A stretch of DNA of 64,000 nucleotides from NCBI GenBank assembly GCA_016720825.1, contig JADKJV010000002.1:186001-250000 (forward strand), in the 5' to 3' direction. This document shows, piece by piece, positions 53,852 through 61,360 of this stretch. Made by a program: the position numbers and the translations under genes. Source of the stretch: Chitinophagaceae bacterium (GTDB taxonomy: Bacteria > Bacteroidota > Bacteroidia > Chitinophagales > Chitinophagaceae). A model generated the notes under the pieces. It was not told the origin of the DNA. It saw nothing but the letters and a program-made list of their open reading frames with translations, and ran no database searches. How positions within the stretch are numbered: the first letter of the stretch is position 1; each line of letters starts with the position of its first letter.

Positions 53852-54361
53852 TCAGATCAGTTTTTTCATAAGCCAGTCAGTCTGAGGATCCTCGCCAAGC
53901 AGGAAAATATGTTCCCCGAATTTCTCAAAGCCCTCACGTTCATAAAAGGCGATGGCTTTTGTATTATGTTCCCAGACGCCCAGCCAGATACAATTCTTTT
54001 TCAATTCCCGTGCTTTGTCAATACTGGTGTCCAGTAATAATTTTCCGATGCCTTTACCGGTAATTGCATGGTCAACATAAATCCTTGAAACCTCTATTGC
54101 CTCGTAATTGGCCAAAGCGGGTTCTGTGGAATCTTTCAATAGCAGGTAGCCAACCAATTTTCCGTTTTCCTCAGCCAGTAAATATAACTGTGACGGGTCT
54201 GCTGCTTCAGCTTCCAGTTTAGCTGTATTGAAAGGCCCATCCATAAACAGTTGCATGTTTTCTTTGGTATTGAAACGGGCAAAGCTGTCGTAAAATGATT
54301 GACGGCTGAAGGCTGCAATTTGTGAAGCATCATCAGGGGTGGAACGTCTGATAAGTATCAT
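53852..54361 (-). CDS. GNAT-family N-acetyltransferase
   Basis: 169-residue acetyltransferase. It starts MILIRRSTPDDASQIAAFSR, typical of the fold. The acetyl-CoA pyrophosphate-binding loop motif A is ISRIYVDHAITGKGIGKLLL near residue 90-110, with GKGIGK in place of the usual Q/RxxGxG/A. Motif B follows as CIWLGVWEHNTKAIAFYEREGFEKFGEH near residue 120-148, with Tyr as the probable general acid. The substrate is unknown. The gene lies between a lipoprotein gene and the thiolase gene on the same strand, with a terminator of the thiolase just upstream, so it is probably transcribed separately. Confidence 0.88.
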   Translation of the reverse strand: MILIRRSTPDDASQIAAFSRQSFYDSFARFNTKENMQLFMDGPFNTAKLEAEAADPSQLYLLAEENGKLVGYLLLKDSTEPALANYEAIEVSRIYVDHAITGKGIGKLLLDTSIDKARELKKNCIWLGVWEHNTKAIAFYEREGFEKFGEHIFLLGEDPQTDWLMKKLI

Positions 54362-54381
54362 TTTAAAAAATTGTTTGTCAT

Positions 54382-54405
54382 AAAAAAACTCCCCGAAGGG
54401 AGTTT
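54382..54405 (-). terminator. Terminator after the thiolase gene
   Basis: Stem AAACTCCC / GGGAGTTT with a CGAA tetraloop (54386-54405) and a T-run beyond it on the minus strand. Confidence 0.88.
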
Positions 54406-54426
54406 CGGAATATGTAATAAATAATT

Positions 54427-55608
54427 TTATGCAAGGCTTTCAATAACGATGGCACTGGCGCCGCCTCCGCCGTTACAAATACCAGCTGCACCGTAGCGGG
54501 CTTTATTTGCTTTCAGCACACTGATTAAAGTTACAATGATTCGTGCACCGCTGGCGCCGAGTGGGTGTCCCACTGACACAGCGCCGCCATTGACGTTTAC
54601 TTTTGCCGGATCGAGTTTCATCCGTTTGGTGTTTTCGATACCAACAACGGAAAAAGCTTCATTGAGTTCAAAATAGGAAATGTCTTCCATCTTTAACCCG
54701 CCTTTTGCAACGGCTTTTGGTACTGCCAGTGAAGGAGTGGTGGTAAACCATTCAGGGGCTTGTTCTGCATCTGCATAAGATACAATTTTGGCGATGGGTT
54801 TCAGTCCGAGTTCTTTTACTTTTTCACCGCTCATTAAAACGAGAGCAGCAGCGCCGTCGTTCATGGTGGATGCATTGGCGGCTGTAACGGTTCCGTCTTT
54901 TATAAATGCGGCGTTCAATGTCGGGATCTTATCAAACTTCACATTGAAAGGTTCTTCATCTTTTGAAACGATGACCGGATCGCCTTTCCGTTGCGGGATT
55001 TCAACGGGCACGATTTCATCGTTGAATTTACCGGCTTCCCAGGCAGCCTGGCTTCTTTTATAGGATTCGATGGCAAAGGCATCCTGGTCAGCACGGGATA
55101 TATTACATTCTTTGGCACAGAGCTCAGCGGCAAAGCCCATGGCTTTCCCGTCGTACACATCAGTGAGACCATCTTTGGCTAAACCGTCCACCAGGGTTAC
55201 GTCGCCATATTTATTTCCCCAGCGCATATTGGGGCTGTAGAAAGGAACATTACTCATGCTTTCCATACCGCCGGCAACAACGATGTCAGCATCACCGAGT
55301 AAAATACTTTGTGCGCCGAGTGCTATGGCTTTCATACCGCTGGCGCAGACTTTATTTATCGTGGTGCAATTCACTTCATTGGGGAGGCCGGCAAATTTAG
55401 CCGCCTGGCGGGCGGGTGCCTGCCCCAGGTTTGCCTGTATTACAGAACCCATCAGTACATCCTGGACAAGTTCCGGGTTAACTCCCGCTTTTGCAAGGGC
55501 ACCTTTGATGGCGGTGGCACCAAGCTGGGTGGCGGAAAGTGATTTGAGGGAACCGCCGAAGCTACCCATGGGTGTTCTTACTGCGGCTATGATAAATACT
55601 TCTTTCAT
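54427..55608 (-). CDS. Acetyl-CoA C-acetyltransferase (thiolase)
   Basis: Degradative/biosynthetic type II thiolase that interconverts acetoacetyl-CoA and two acetyl-CoA. The 393-residue protein has the nucleophilic cysteine in NKVCASGMKAIALG near residue 88, the NEAF motif FELNEAFSVV near residue 317, GGAVSVGHPLGASGAR with the catalytic His near residue 350, and CNGGGGASAIV with the second Cys near residue 380. It is monocistronic with a promoter element at 55625-55632 and a terminator at 54382-54405. A role in short-chain acyl-CoA metabolism is likely. Confidence 0.93.
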   Translation of the reverse strand: MKEVFIIAAVRTPMGSFGGSLKSLSATQLGATAIKGALAKAGVNPELVQDVLMGSVIQANLGQAPARQAAKFAGLPNEVNCTTINKVCASGMKAIALGAQSILLGDADIVVAGGMESMSNVPFYSPNMRWGNKYGDVTLVDGLAKDGLTDVYDGKAMGFAAELCAKECNISRADQDAFAIESYKRSQAAWEAGKFNDEIVPVEIPQRKGDPVIVSKDEEPFNVKFDKIPTLNAAFIKDGTVTAANASTMNDGAAALVLMSGEKVKELGLKPIAKIVSYADAEQAPEWFTTTPSLAVPKAVAKGGLKMEDISYFELNEAFSVVGIENTKRMKLDPAKVNVNGGAVSVGHPLGASGARIIVTLISVLKANKARYGAAGICNGGGGASAIVIESLA

Positions 55609-55624
55609 ATGGCTGAAATTTTGG

Positions 55625-55632
55625 CAAAGTTA
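55625..55632 (-). promoter_or_regulatory. -7 promoter element for the thiolase gene
   Basis: TAACTTTG on the minus strand, perfect TAnnTTTG, 17 bp before the ATG at 55608. Confidence 0.5.
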
Positions 55633-55666
55633 CGGGAGTTTGAAAAGAGATGGAAATGTGTAACAC

Positions 55667-55827
55667 AGGGCTGCCAGCTTTCAGAAGGTTGGAAGCTCTA
55701 AGGATATTTAATTTCTGCGATATTACCATGGGAAAAAAACATTTTAAAAAAATATTTTTCACATTTCTGTTCAACCGGCGAATCCGACATTTATAGGGCT
55801 TCCAACCTTCTGAAAGCTGGCAGCCCT
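55667..55827. repeat. Head-to-head pair of REP elements (BIME-like) upstream of the RAYT gene
   Basis: REP core in reverse orientation at 55667-55696 (AGGGCTGCCAGCTTTCAGAA then GGTTGGAAGC), hairpin half GGGAAAAAAACATTTT..TTTTTCACAT at 55730-55764, and REP core in forward orientation at 55798-55827. The 161-bp symmetrical unit ends 18 bp before the transposase start. The arms flank the element like the paired REPs mobilised by RAYT enzymes. Confidence 0.85.
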
Positions 55828-55845
55828 AATACAAAAACAAAACCC

Positions 55846-56508
55846 ATGCCCATCTCCCCAAAATACCACGCCCGATTCAAAGAAAACTGCTTCTACCACG
55901 TATACAACCGAACCAACAATAAAGAAAAACTTTTCCGCAGCGACGAAAATAAAAGATACTTCATGCAACTCTTCGACCACTACCTCTCCCCCTTTATCGA
56001 ACTCATCAGCTGGTCATTACTCGACAACCACTTTCACTTTGAAATAAAAGTTAAATCCGAAAATGAAATTCATGAAACCCTCAGCAGATTGCCTTTTATC
56101 AGCCTCACCCCCACCGAATTCAAATTCCTTAAACGTACAATACCCGCCGATACACTCATCTCCCGAGCCTTCCGCAAATTCTTCCAGTCATATACCCTCG
56201 CATTCAACAAATACTTCAAAAGACAAGGCAACCTCTTCCACAAAAATTTCAAACGAATTGAAATCAGGGACAATAAACAACTCCTCCAAACATTAATCTA
56301 TATCCACAGAAACCCGCAGGAACACGGATTTGTAAACGACTTCCGGGAATATCCCTGGAGCTCCTGGCATTCGTTTGTTAAACCCGGATCCCAATCCGGC
56401 TGGACTAAAAAAATCACCAGTCTCTTCGGGAGTAAACACCTGCTCACTGAATCACACCTGCAGGCTGTATTTCAAATAGAATCGGCTACCGCATTTATAA
56501 TCATTTAG
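55846..56508 (+). CDS. REP-associated tyrosine transposase (Y1 HUH family)
   Basis: 220-residue HUH endonuclease of the TnpA_REP/RAYT group, relatives of the IS200/IS605 transposases that cleave single-stranded REP hairpins. The N-terminus RFKENCFYHVYNRTNNKEKLF is typical of the Y1 domain. The metal-binding HUH motif is NHFHF near residue 67. The segment with the catalytic tyrosine is SYTLAFNKYFKRQGNLFHKN near residue 123, and QTLIYIHRNPQEHGF plus YPWSSWHSF follow as usual in the family. The REP pair 55667-55827 lies directly upstream, and the same REP core occurs elsewhere in the window. Its codon choice is richer in A/C than its neighbours', which suggests lateral origin. Confidence 0.9.
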   Translation: MPISPKYHARFKENCFYHVYNRTNNKEKLFRSDENKRYFMQLFDHYLSPFIELISWSLLDNHFHFEIKVKSENEIHETLSRLPFISLTPTEFKFLKRTIPADTLISRAFRKFFQSYTLAFNKYFKRQGNLFHKNFKRIEIRDNKQLLQTLIYIHRNPQEHGFVNDFREYPWSSWHSFVKPGSQSGWTKKITSLFGSKHLLTESHLQAVFQIESATAFIII

Positions 56509-56695
56509 TATTTAAATTTTAATACATACTCCCTTCCCAATGATCTTGTTTTTTCAATACTTCCTGGATTAACATCAAAACTCAACAAACTTTATATGAA
56601 CATTATCGCTGTCTATTATCAATCTGCCGAGATCTGATTTTCTAACCAGTAATATTCACAATCCATTGCATAACTTTAATCCAGAACCTGATTTT

Positions 56696-57954
56696 ATGCA
56701 AACAAACCAACACACTCCCGCTAAACATATCCGCAGGCAGGCAATAATCACCCTTTTCCCAATCCTGCTTTGCTTCCTGCTGAATCTTGCTTTCCCTTCC
56801 GGCATATATGCCCAGCAAAAAACAAAATCCTACTTCCCCCCCGCCGGTACCTGGGGTACACAAACACCCGCAAAATCAGGATTTGACAACGCCCTGCTGC
56901 AGCAGGCCATTCAATTCGCCATCAGCAACGAATCAAAAAGACCGGGGATATCCGCCTTAGCCAGCAACTCGATTTCAGCAAAGAACCACTTTCTGAACCC
57001 ATTGGCCCGCTTGGTTTCCGAGGCGATCCTACCGGCATCATCATACACCACGGTTACCTGATTGCCAGCTGGGGAAATCCCGATCAGGTTGAAATAACGA
57101 ACAGCGTCAGCAAGAGTTTTTTATCAACTACAGTCGGACTTGCCATCGACAAAGGACTCATTCGCCATGTCACTGACACCATTGCCGATTATGTAAAATC
57201 AGTTCAGCTGTACAACCCGGCAGAACATGGTGCCCCGGAACTGATTTATCCTTTTTCTAACGCACAAAACAGGAAACTCAACTGGGATGTGATGCTACGG
57301 CAAACCAGCGACTGGGAAGGAACACTCTGGGGTAAACCCGACTGGGCCGACCGCCCCGATAAAGATTCAACCACCTGGCTCACCCGTAAAAGAAATGAAC
57401 CCGGAACTGTTTTTGAATATAATGATGTCAGGGTAAATGCACTGGCACTCGCAGCAACCCTGGTTTGGAGGAAACCACTTCCAGAAGTACTCAAAACCTA
57501 CATCATGGATCCCATTGGAGCCTCCGGCACCTGGCAATGGTATGGCTACAGCAACTCCTGGATTGTTTTAGACGGAAAAGCCATACAATCAGTCAGCGGC
57601 GGCGGACATTGGGGCGGCGGTATGTTTATCAACGCCTGGGACATGGCACGCTTCGGACTCCTTACATTACACAAAGGAAACTGGAATGGTAAACAACTGA
57701 TATCCGCTGACTGGATCAAACAATCCACTACTGCCACTACCGCCAACCCCGGCTATGGTTTCATGAATTTTTTCCTGAATACCAATAAAAAATATTACCC
57801 CGCTGTGCCTGAAAACGCATTTATCCATGTAGGCAACGGAACAAATATTATTTATACTGATCCCGAGCACGACCTGGTAGTCGTTTGCCGCTGGATCAGC
57901 TCACCTTCAATAAACGATTTCCTGGGAAAAGTGCTTGCATCCCTGAAGGATTGA
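56696..57954 (+). CDS. Secreted serine hydrolase (class C beta-lactamase-like), frameshifted
   Basis: Penicillin-binding-protein-like serine hydrolase. From the ATG at 56696 the N-terminus is basic and then hydrophobic (ITLFPILLCFLLNLAFPSGI, signal or anchor), followed by SYFPPAGTWGTQTPAKSGFD. The frame is lost at four G (56944-56947); one more G gives RPGDIRLSQQLDFSK, then DPTGIIIHHGYLIASWG. The catalytic SxxK is in NSVSKSFLST, the YxN-like motif is FEYNDVRVN, and the rest (GGGHWGGGMFINAWDMARFG, YGFMNFFLNTN) runs to 57954. Activity is probably esterase, peptidase or unknown beta-lactamase-like. Confidence 0.85.
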
Positions 57955-58038
57955 CAGGAATCATTCCATATACTGAGATAAATCTTTGCTTTTCCTTCAA
58001 GTTGTTGTACCTTTTATTATCTTATAATATACCAGGAT

Positions 58039-58287
58039 ATGGCCAGAACACATCACAGGAAAAAACACAAATCACACCTCCAGCAATTCAAACACAGCCA
58101 TGATCTGGCGGATTCACGCGAAAGCAATTCCGGAAAAGCCACCATCGTATTCGGTATCGGCGGCGCACTCTTTGGTTTTGCTATCGTCTATTTTGCCACT
58201 TCGGGTTCCATACCATGGATCATCGCAGGCGCACTCGCAGGCGGCGTTATCGGGTACGTGATTGGTAAAAAAATTGATAACGGATAA
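58039..58287 (+). CDS. Small membrane protein with glycine-zipper helices
   Basis: 82 residues. A basic, His-rich N-terminal tail (MARTHHRKKHKSHLQQFKHS) is followed by two hydrophobic helices: ATIVFGIGGALFGFAIVYFA and IIAGALAGGVIGYVIGKKI, both rich in regularly spaced glycines. It looks like a small glycine-zipper inner-membrane protein. The His/Lys tail could bind metal or nucleic acid; this is inference. No family named. A perfect 18-bp palindrome lies 33 bp after the stop at 58320-58337. Confidence 0.68.
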   Translation: MARTHHRKKHKSHLQQFKHSHDLADSRESNSGKATIVFGIGGALFGFAIVYFATSGSIPWIIAGALAGGVIGYVIGKKIDNG

Positions 58288-58319
58288 CCATTCCTGATTC
58301 CGTTTTACACACATCCATA

Positions 58320-58337
58320 ATACCCGGAGCCGGGTAT
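58320..58337. other. Perfect palindrome, terminator or operator
   Basis: ATACCCGG-AG-CCGGGTAT: eight-bp arms with a two-base centre. It is not followed by a T-run, so either a factor-dependent terminator for the small membrane protein or a protein-binding site before the C1 peptidase gene 46 bp downstream. Confidence 0.4.
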
Positions 58338-58382
58338 CAATTCTGAATGCAAAACATTTAGTTTAGCAGTCAATTCAGCATA

Positions 58383-59477
58383 ATGAAGAAGTTATTCCTT
58401 ATACTCTTTGCTGTAATCTGCCTTCGGTTGACTGTAGATGGCCAGTTTACTGATGACACCAACAAGCAGGTTTTCACGCTAACAGACACTGTTATACACA
58501 CGTCTGTTAAAGACCAGGCCATGAGCCCAACCTGCTGGGTTTTTGGCACCAATTCCTTATTCGAAAGTGATATCGCCCGGTTGTACAATCTCCGCTTCAA
58601 CCTCTCTGAAATGTTTATTGCCCGCTACGCCTATATTGACAAAGCCCTGCGATATCTCGAAACCGGCGGCACCACCTATTTTGAAGGCGGCGGACAGTTT
58701 CATGATGTGATCAGGGTTGTCAGGAAATATGGAATCGTACCGGAAGATGTATACCCCGGACTTCCTGATGATAACATCTCCCATAACCATGAAAAACTTG
58801 ACACCGCCATGCAAAGACTGGTCAGGGGATTTCTGCAAAAAGGTACCCGCAAGCCCGATAATGACCAGATCAAACAAATGGAAGATACCCTTGATAAATA
58901 CCTCGGTGTTCTACCGGAATCTTTCAAATATGCTGAATCAACCTATACACCAATGAGTTTTGCTGCCACCTGGTTTCCTTATGCAAACGATTATGCAGAA
59001 CTCGTTTCATTTGCAGACCATCCCCTCTACCAGCCATTCATACTGAAAGACAAATACAACTGGGCCGACGACAGCTTTTACAACATCAGTCTCGACGACA
59101 TGAAAATGGTGGTAGATTCAGCACTCCATAACGGCTGGTCAGTGGGTTGGGAAGGCGACGTAACAGAACCCGGCTTCAATAACTACCAGGGCATCGCCGC
59201 AACAGATTATGTTTCCCGTCATTACGACGAAGAAAGACTGGATAATTACAAAACCGAACAAACAGAAAGAGACCACATGCTTCACATTACTGGCATTGCC
59301 CGTGATGAAGCCGGGAAAACCTGGTATTACATGAAAAATTCATGGGGCACCTGGCTGAACCCTTACCAGGGGTTCATTTATATGAATGAGAATTATTTCA
59401 GGTTGAAGACGGTGATATTGTTTGTTAATAAGCGGGGGTTGACTAAAGGACTTCGGGAGAAATTGGGATTGGATTGA
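58383..59477 (+). CDS. Secreted C1-family cysteine peptidase (bleomycin hydrolase-like)
   Basis: 364-residue papain-fold peptidase of the PepC/bleomycin hydrolase group, with a signal peptide (MKKLFLILFAVICLRLTVDGQ) unlike the cytoplasmic bleomycin hydrolases. The catalytic Cys is in KDQAMSPTCWVFGTNSLFES near residue 40-60, with Trp next to it as in the family. The catalytic His is in DHMLHITGIARDEAGKTWYY and the Asn in MKNSWGTWLN near residue 322. The His-Asn order matches C1. It is about 90 residues shorter than typical PepC. Likely an aminopeptidase-type enzyme in the periplasm. Confidence 0.87.
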   Translation: MKKLFLILFAVICLRLTVDGQFTDDTNKQVFTLTDTVIHTSVKDQAMSPTCWVFGTNSLFESDIARLYNLRFNLSEMFIARYAYIDKALRYLETGGTTYFEGGGQFHDVIRVVRKYGIVPEDVYPGLPDDNISHNHEKLDTAMQRLVRGFLQKGTRKPDNDQIKQMEDTLDKYLGVLPESFKYAESTYTPMSFAATWFPYANDYAELVSFADHPLYQPFILKDKYNWADDSFYNISLDDMKMVVDSALHNGWSVGWEGDVTEPGFNNYQGIAATDYVSRHYDEERLDNYKTEQTERDHMLHITGIARDEAGKTWYYMKNSWGTWLNPYQGFIYMNENYFRLKTVILFVNKRGLTKGLREKLGLD

Positions 59478-59491
59478 TATCCGGGTTACAC

Positions 59492-59638
59492 GTTGGAGGT
59501 TGGATGTTGGATGTTATCCTGAAGATCGAAATTTCACTACAGATTTGTTTAGTCTTCAAGTCAGGGAACAATTTACGAATTGAAGAACCTCCAACTTCCA
59601 ACCTCCAACTTCCAACATTCAACATCCAACTTCCAACA
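59492..59638. repeat. Inverted GTTGGA tandem repeats between convergent genes
   Basis: 59492-59515 GTTGGAGGTTGGATGTTGGA.. and 59586-59638, the reverse-complement series of seven TCCAAC-containing units. Same family as 8898-9138, but with no REP inside. Confidence 0.75.
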
Positions 59639-59667
59639 AAAAAAAGAGGCCACCTCCCGGTAGCCTC
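59637..59667 (-). terminator. Terminator after the PepSY-like gene
   Basis: On the minus strand GAGGCTACC / GGTGGCCTC pair with a one-base mismatch and a GGGA loop, followed by eight T. It lies 24 bp after the stop at 59691. Confidence 0.7.
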
Positions 59668-59690
59668 CTAACCATATATATCTTCAACAC

Positions 59691-60167
59691 TTAACCAGCT
59701 TGCTCAAACTTCACCAGCGTACCGGAGGGAGAAAAAGTGGCTTCATACTTCACTGTGCCACGCATAAAATGTGCTTTCCAGTTACCATCTCCGCCAAGTT
59801 TCCACTCGTATACATTATCGGTGGCGAAACGGGTCCTGAATGCATCCAGTACAGTTGATGGAACTGGAGCGTCCAGGCAAATCACTGAATGGGAAGAGTG
59901 TCCGCCATGATCATCAAAATGTGCCTCGTGACGCTGTGAACTGAGATTGAATTGTGCAGAGAAATCGCTGCTGCTGTGACGCTGCCACTCCACCTCTGTC
60001 GCTCCGCTGAAATTGGTGCTCAGCGCTGTACGCGCTGCAGCAGGAACACTCGATGCAGCTACCACATTGGCTGTACCAGTCGCGGGGTTGTTTGGAGTTA
60101 CATCGGATTTTGAACAGGAACTGAAGATCACCACTGCGGCGATAAAGGCTGTTATTCTACTTTTCAT
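59691..60167 (-). CDS. PepSY-like (BLIP-like) lipoprotein
   Basis: 158 residues from the ATG at 60167, which places the lipoprotein signal MKSRITAFIAAVVIFSSC first. The mature part has two similar PepSY-like units: PAAARTALSTNFSGATEVEWQ and a strand pair, then PSTVLDAFRTRFATDNVYEWK with KAHFMRGTVKYEATFSPSG. A His-rich loop (EAHFDDHGGHSSHS) lies between. The order matches the DUF2874/PepSY_like family found near two-component systems and proteases. Function unknown; it may inhibit a peptidase. Confidence 0.82.
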   Translation of the reverse strand: MKSRITAFIAAVVIFSSCSKSDVTPNNPATGTANVVAASSVPAAARTALSTNFSGATEVEWQRHSSSDFSAQFNLSSQRHEAHFDDHGGHSSHSVICLDAPVPSTVLDAFRTRFATDNVYEWKLGGDGNWKAHFMRGTVKYEATFSPSGTLVKFEQAG

Positions 60168-60333
60168 GGCTTTATTATTTTTTATAAGTAATCGGGTTAC
60201 ATATATCTGTAAAACCACGGCTCCATATTGTAACCTGCCAGCCAAAATATTTTTCTATATTGATTTACATCAACCCGGTTGTACTTAACAGCTACCTGAC
60301 AATCATACCCCCAAATGCCATTTCCAGCCAAAA

Positions 60334-60361
60334 AAAGCGCCTACCTCTTCAGGTAAGCGCC
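60334..60361 (-). terminator. Terminator downstream of the 60404 gene
   Basis: Arms GCGC/TACCT and AGGTA/GCGC (337-360), T-run on the minus strand from the A-run at 60331-60336; 43 bp beyond the stop at 60404. Confidence 0.7.
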
Positions 60362-60365
60362 TAAT

Positions 60366-60402
60366 CTTATCGATCTATTATCTAATATCTCTTATCTAAT
60401 AT
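60366..60402. repeat. TATCTAATATCT direct repeat
   Basis: Two nearly identical 13-bp units (TTATCTAATATCT) adjacent to the stop of the secreted protein gene, similar in style to the other short tandem repeats of the window. Confidence 0.55.
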
Positions 60403-60403
60403 C

Positions 60404-61204
60404 TTACTTATATCCCTGCCAGGTCCTCGTCTCTGTATTAAACAGCCACCAGGTTGAATTCGCATAAGCAAAATTGAACATATTCTGCACCGGAGCATCA
60501 TCAGGCAGCGTATAGGTGCGTGTACGTTGGCCTTTCCGGTTGTACAACTCAATTTTCAGTTCATCCACATTCAGTATAGCAAATTCTGCATTGGCAATAC
60601 CTGTGTAACAAACCGTGGTGGAATTGTATTTTGTAAATCCTTCTTCATCATCACCATTTAATTCATTGCCTGCTCCATCAATTTCCAGTTCAAGGGCCTG
60701 GTCCAGGTCTTCCCCGGTTGATGAATAAAAATGAAGCGTGCCATTATTTAGAAAAACCACTTGCTTTTTTAATCCGTCAAACACACCAACACTTTGTGCA
60801 TCGGGCTGGTTCAATCCCTCTACATACACTTCGGGTTCTGAAGGCATCCCTTTTAAATCTAATTTAAATTTTGCCCATCCGAAATCATCATACCCGTTTG
60901 CATCCAGGGTTTTGGTAACAGAATTATACCAGAGACCGCGGGTATCAAAACCGGTTTCCAAATCTGCCGGGGAAATCATTTTCCCCGTTACATTGAATAC
61001 AGCCATCGGATAAGTTACGTTACCGGCAAAAGCGGAGTAATACTTTTTCTGGATCGGGTGCCAGACAACCATAGCGCCATTCGTGCCGGATTCTCCCGGC
61101 ATCTCCAGTGTCATGACTTGTTTGAGTGGTCTTGCAGCGCTTTGTGCAAAAGCATTTGCAGAAAGAAGGAATAAAAATCCTAATATAACAGAGCCTAGTT
61201 TCAT
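60404..61204 (-). CDS. Secreted protein of unknown function (beta-rich)
   Basis: 266 residues; signal peptide MKLGSVILGFLFLLSANAFAQ. The mature protein contains repeated W/Y-rich strands with V-W-H-P, Y-Y-S-A-F-A, TRGLWYNSVTKTLDANGYDD, QVVFLNNGTLHFYSSTGEDL and FAYANSTWWLFNTETRTWQG, reminiscent of a beta-propeller with four or five blades. No catalytic motif. Related unnamed proteins are frequent in Chitinophagaceae. Terminator at 60334-60361. Confidence 0.72.
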   Translation of the reverse strand: MKLGSVILGFLFLLSANAFAQSAARPLKQVMTLEMPGESGTNGAMVVWHPIQKKYYSAFAGNVTYPMAVFNVTGKMISPADLETGFDTRGLWYNSVTKTLDANGYDDFGWAKFKLDLKGMPSEPEVYVEGLNQPDAQSVGVFDGLKKQVVFLNNGTLHFYSSTGEDLDQALELEIDGAGNELNGDDEEGFTKYNSTTVCYTGIANAEFAILNVDELKIELYNRKGQRTRTYTLPDDAPVQNMFNFAYANSTWWLFNTETRTWQGYK

Positions 61205-61360
61205 AGTAGAAGTTTTGTGTAAAGTTCAACTACTATCAATGAATAACAATACCCGTTTACAGGTATTTTTCAGGAATGTTGTAAACTGAATTTTTGGAGG
61301 TCAAATCCGGAAACTGTAACTTGTTGTTTCATAATTCAAATCAACCTTCAAGCTTGTTAT

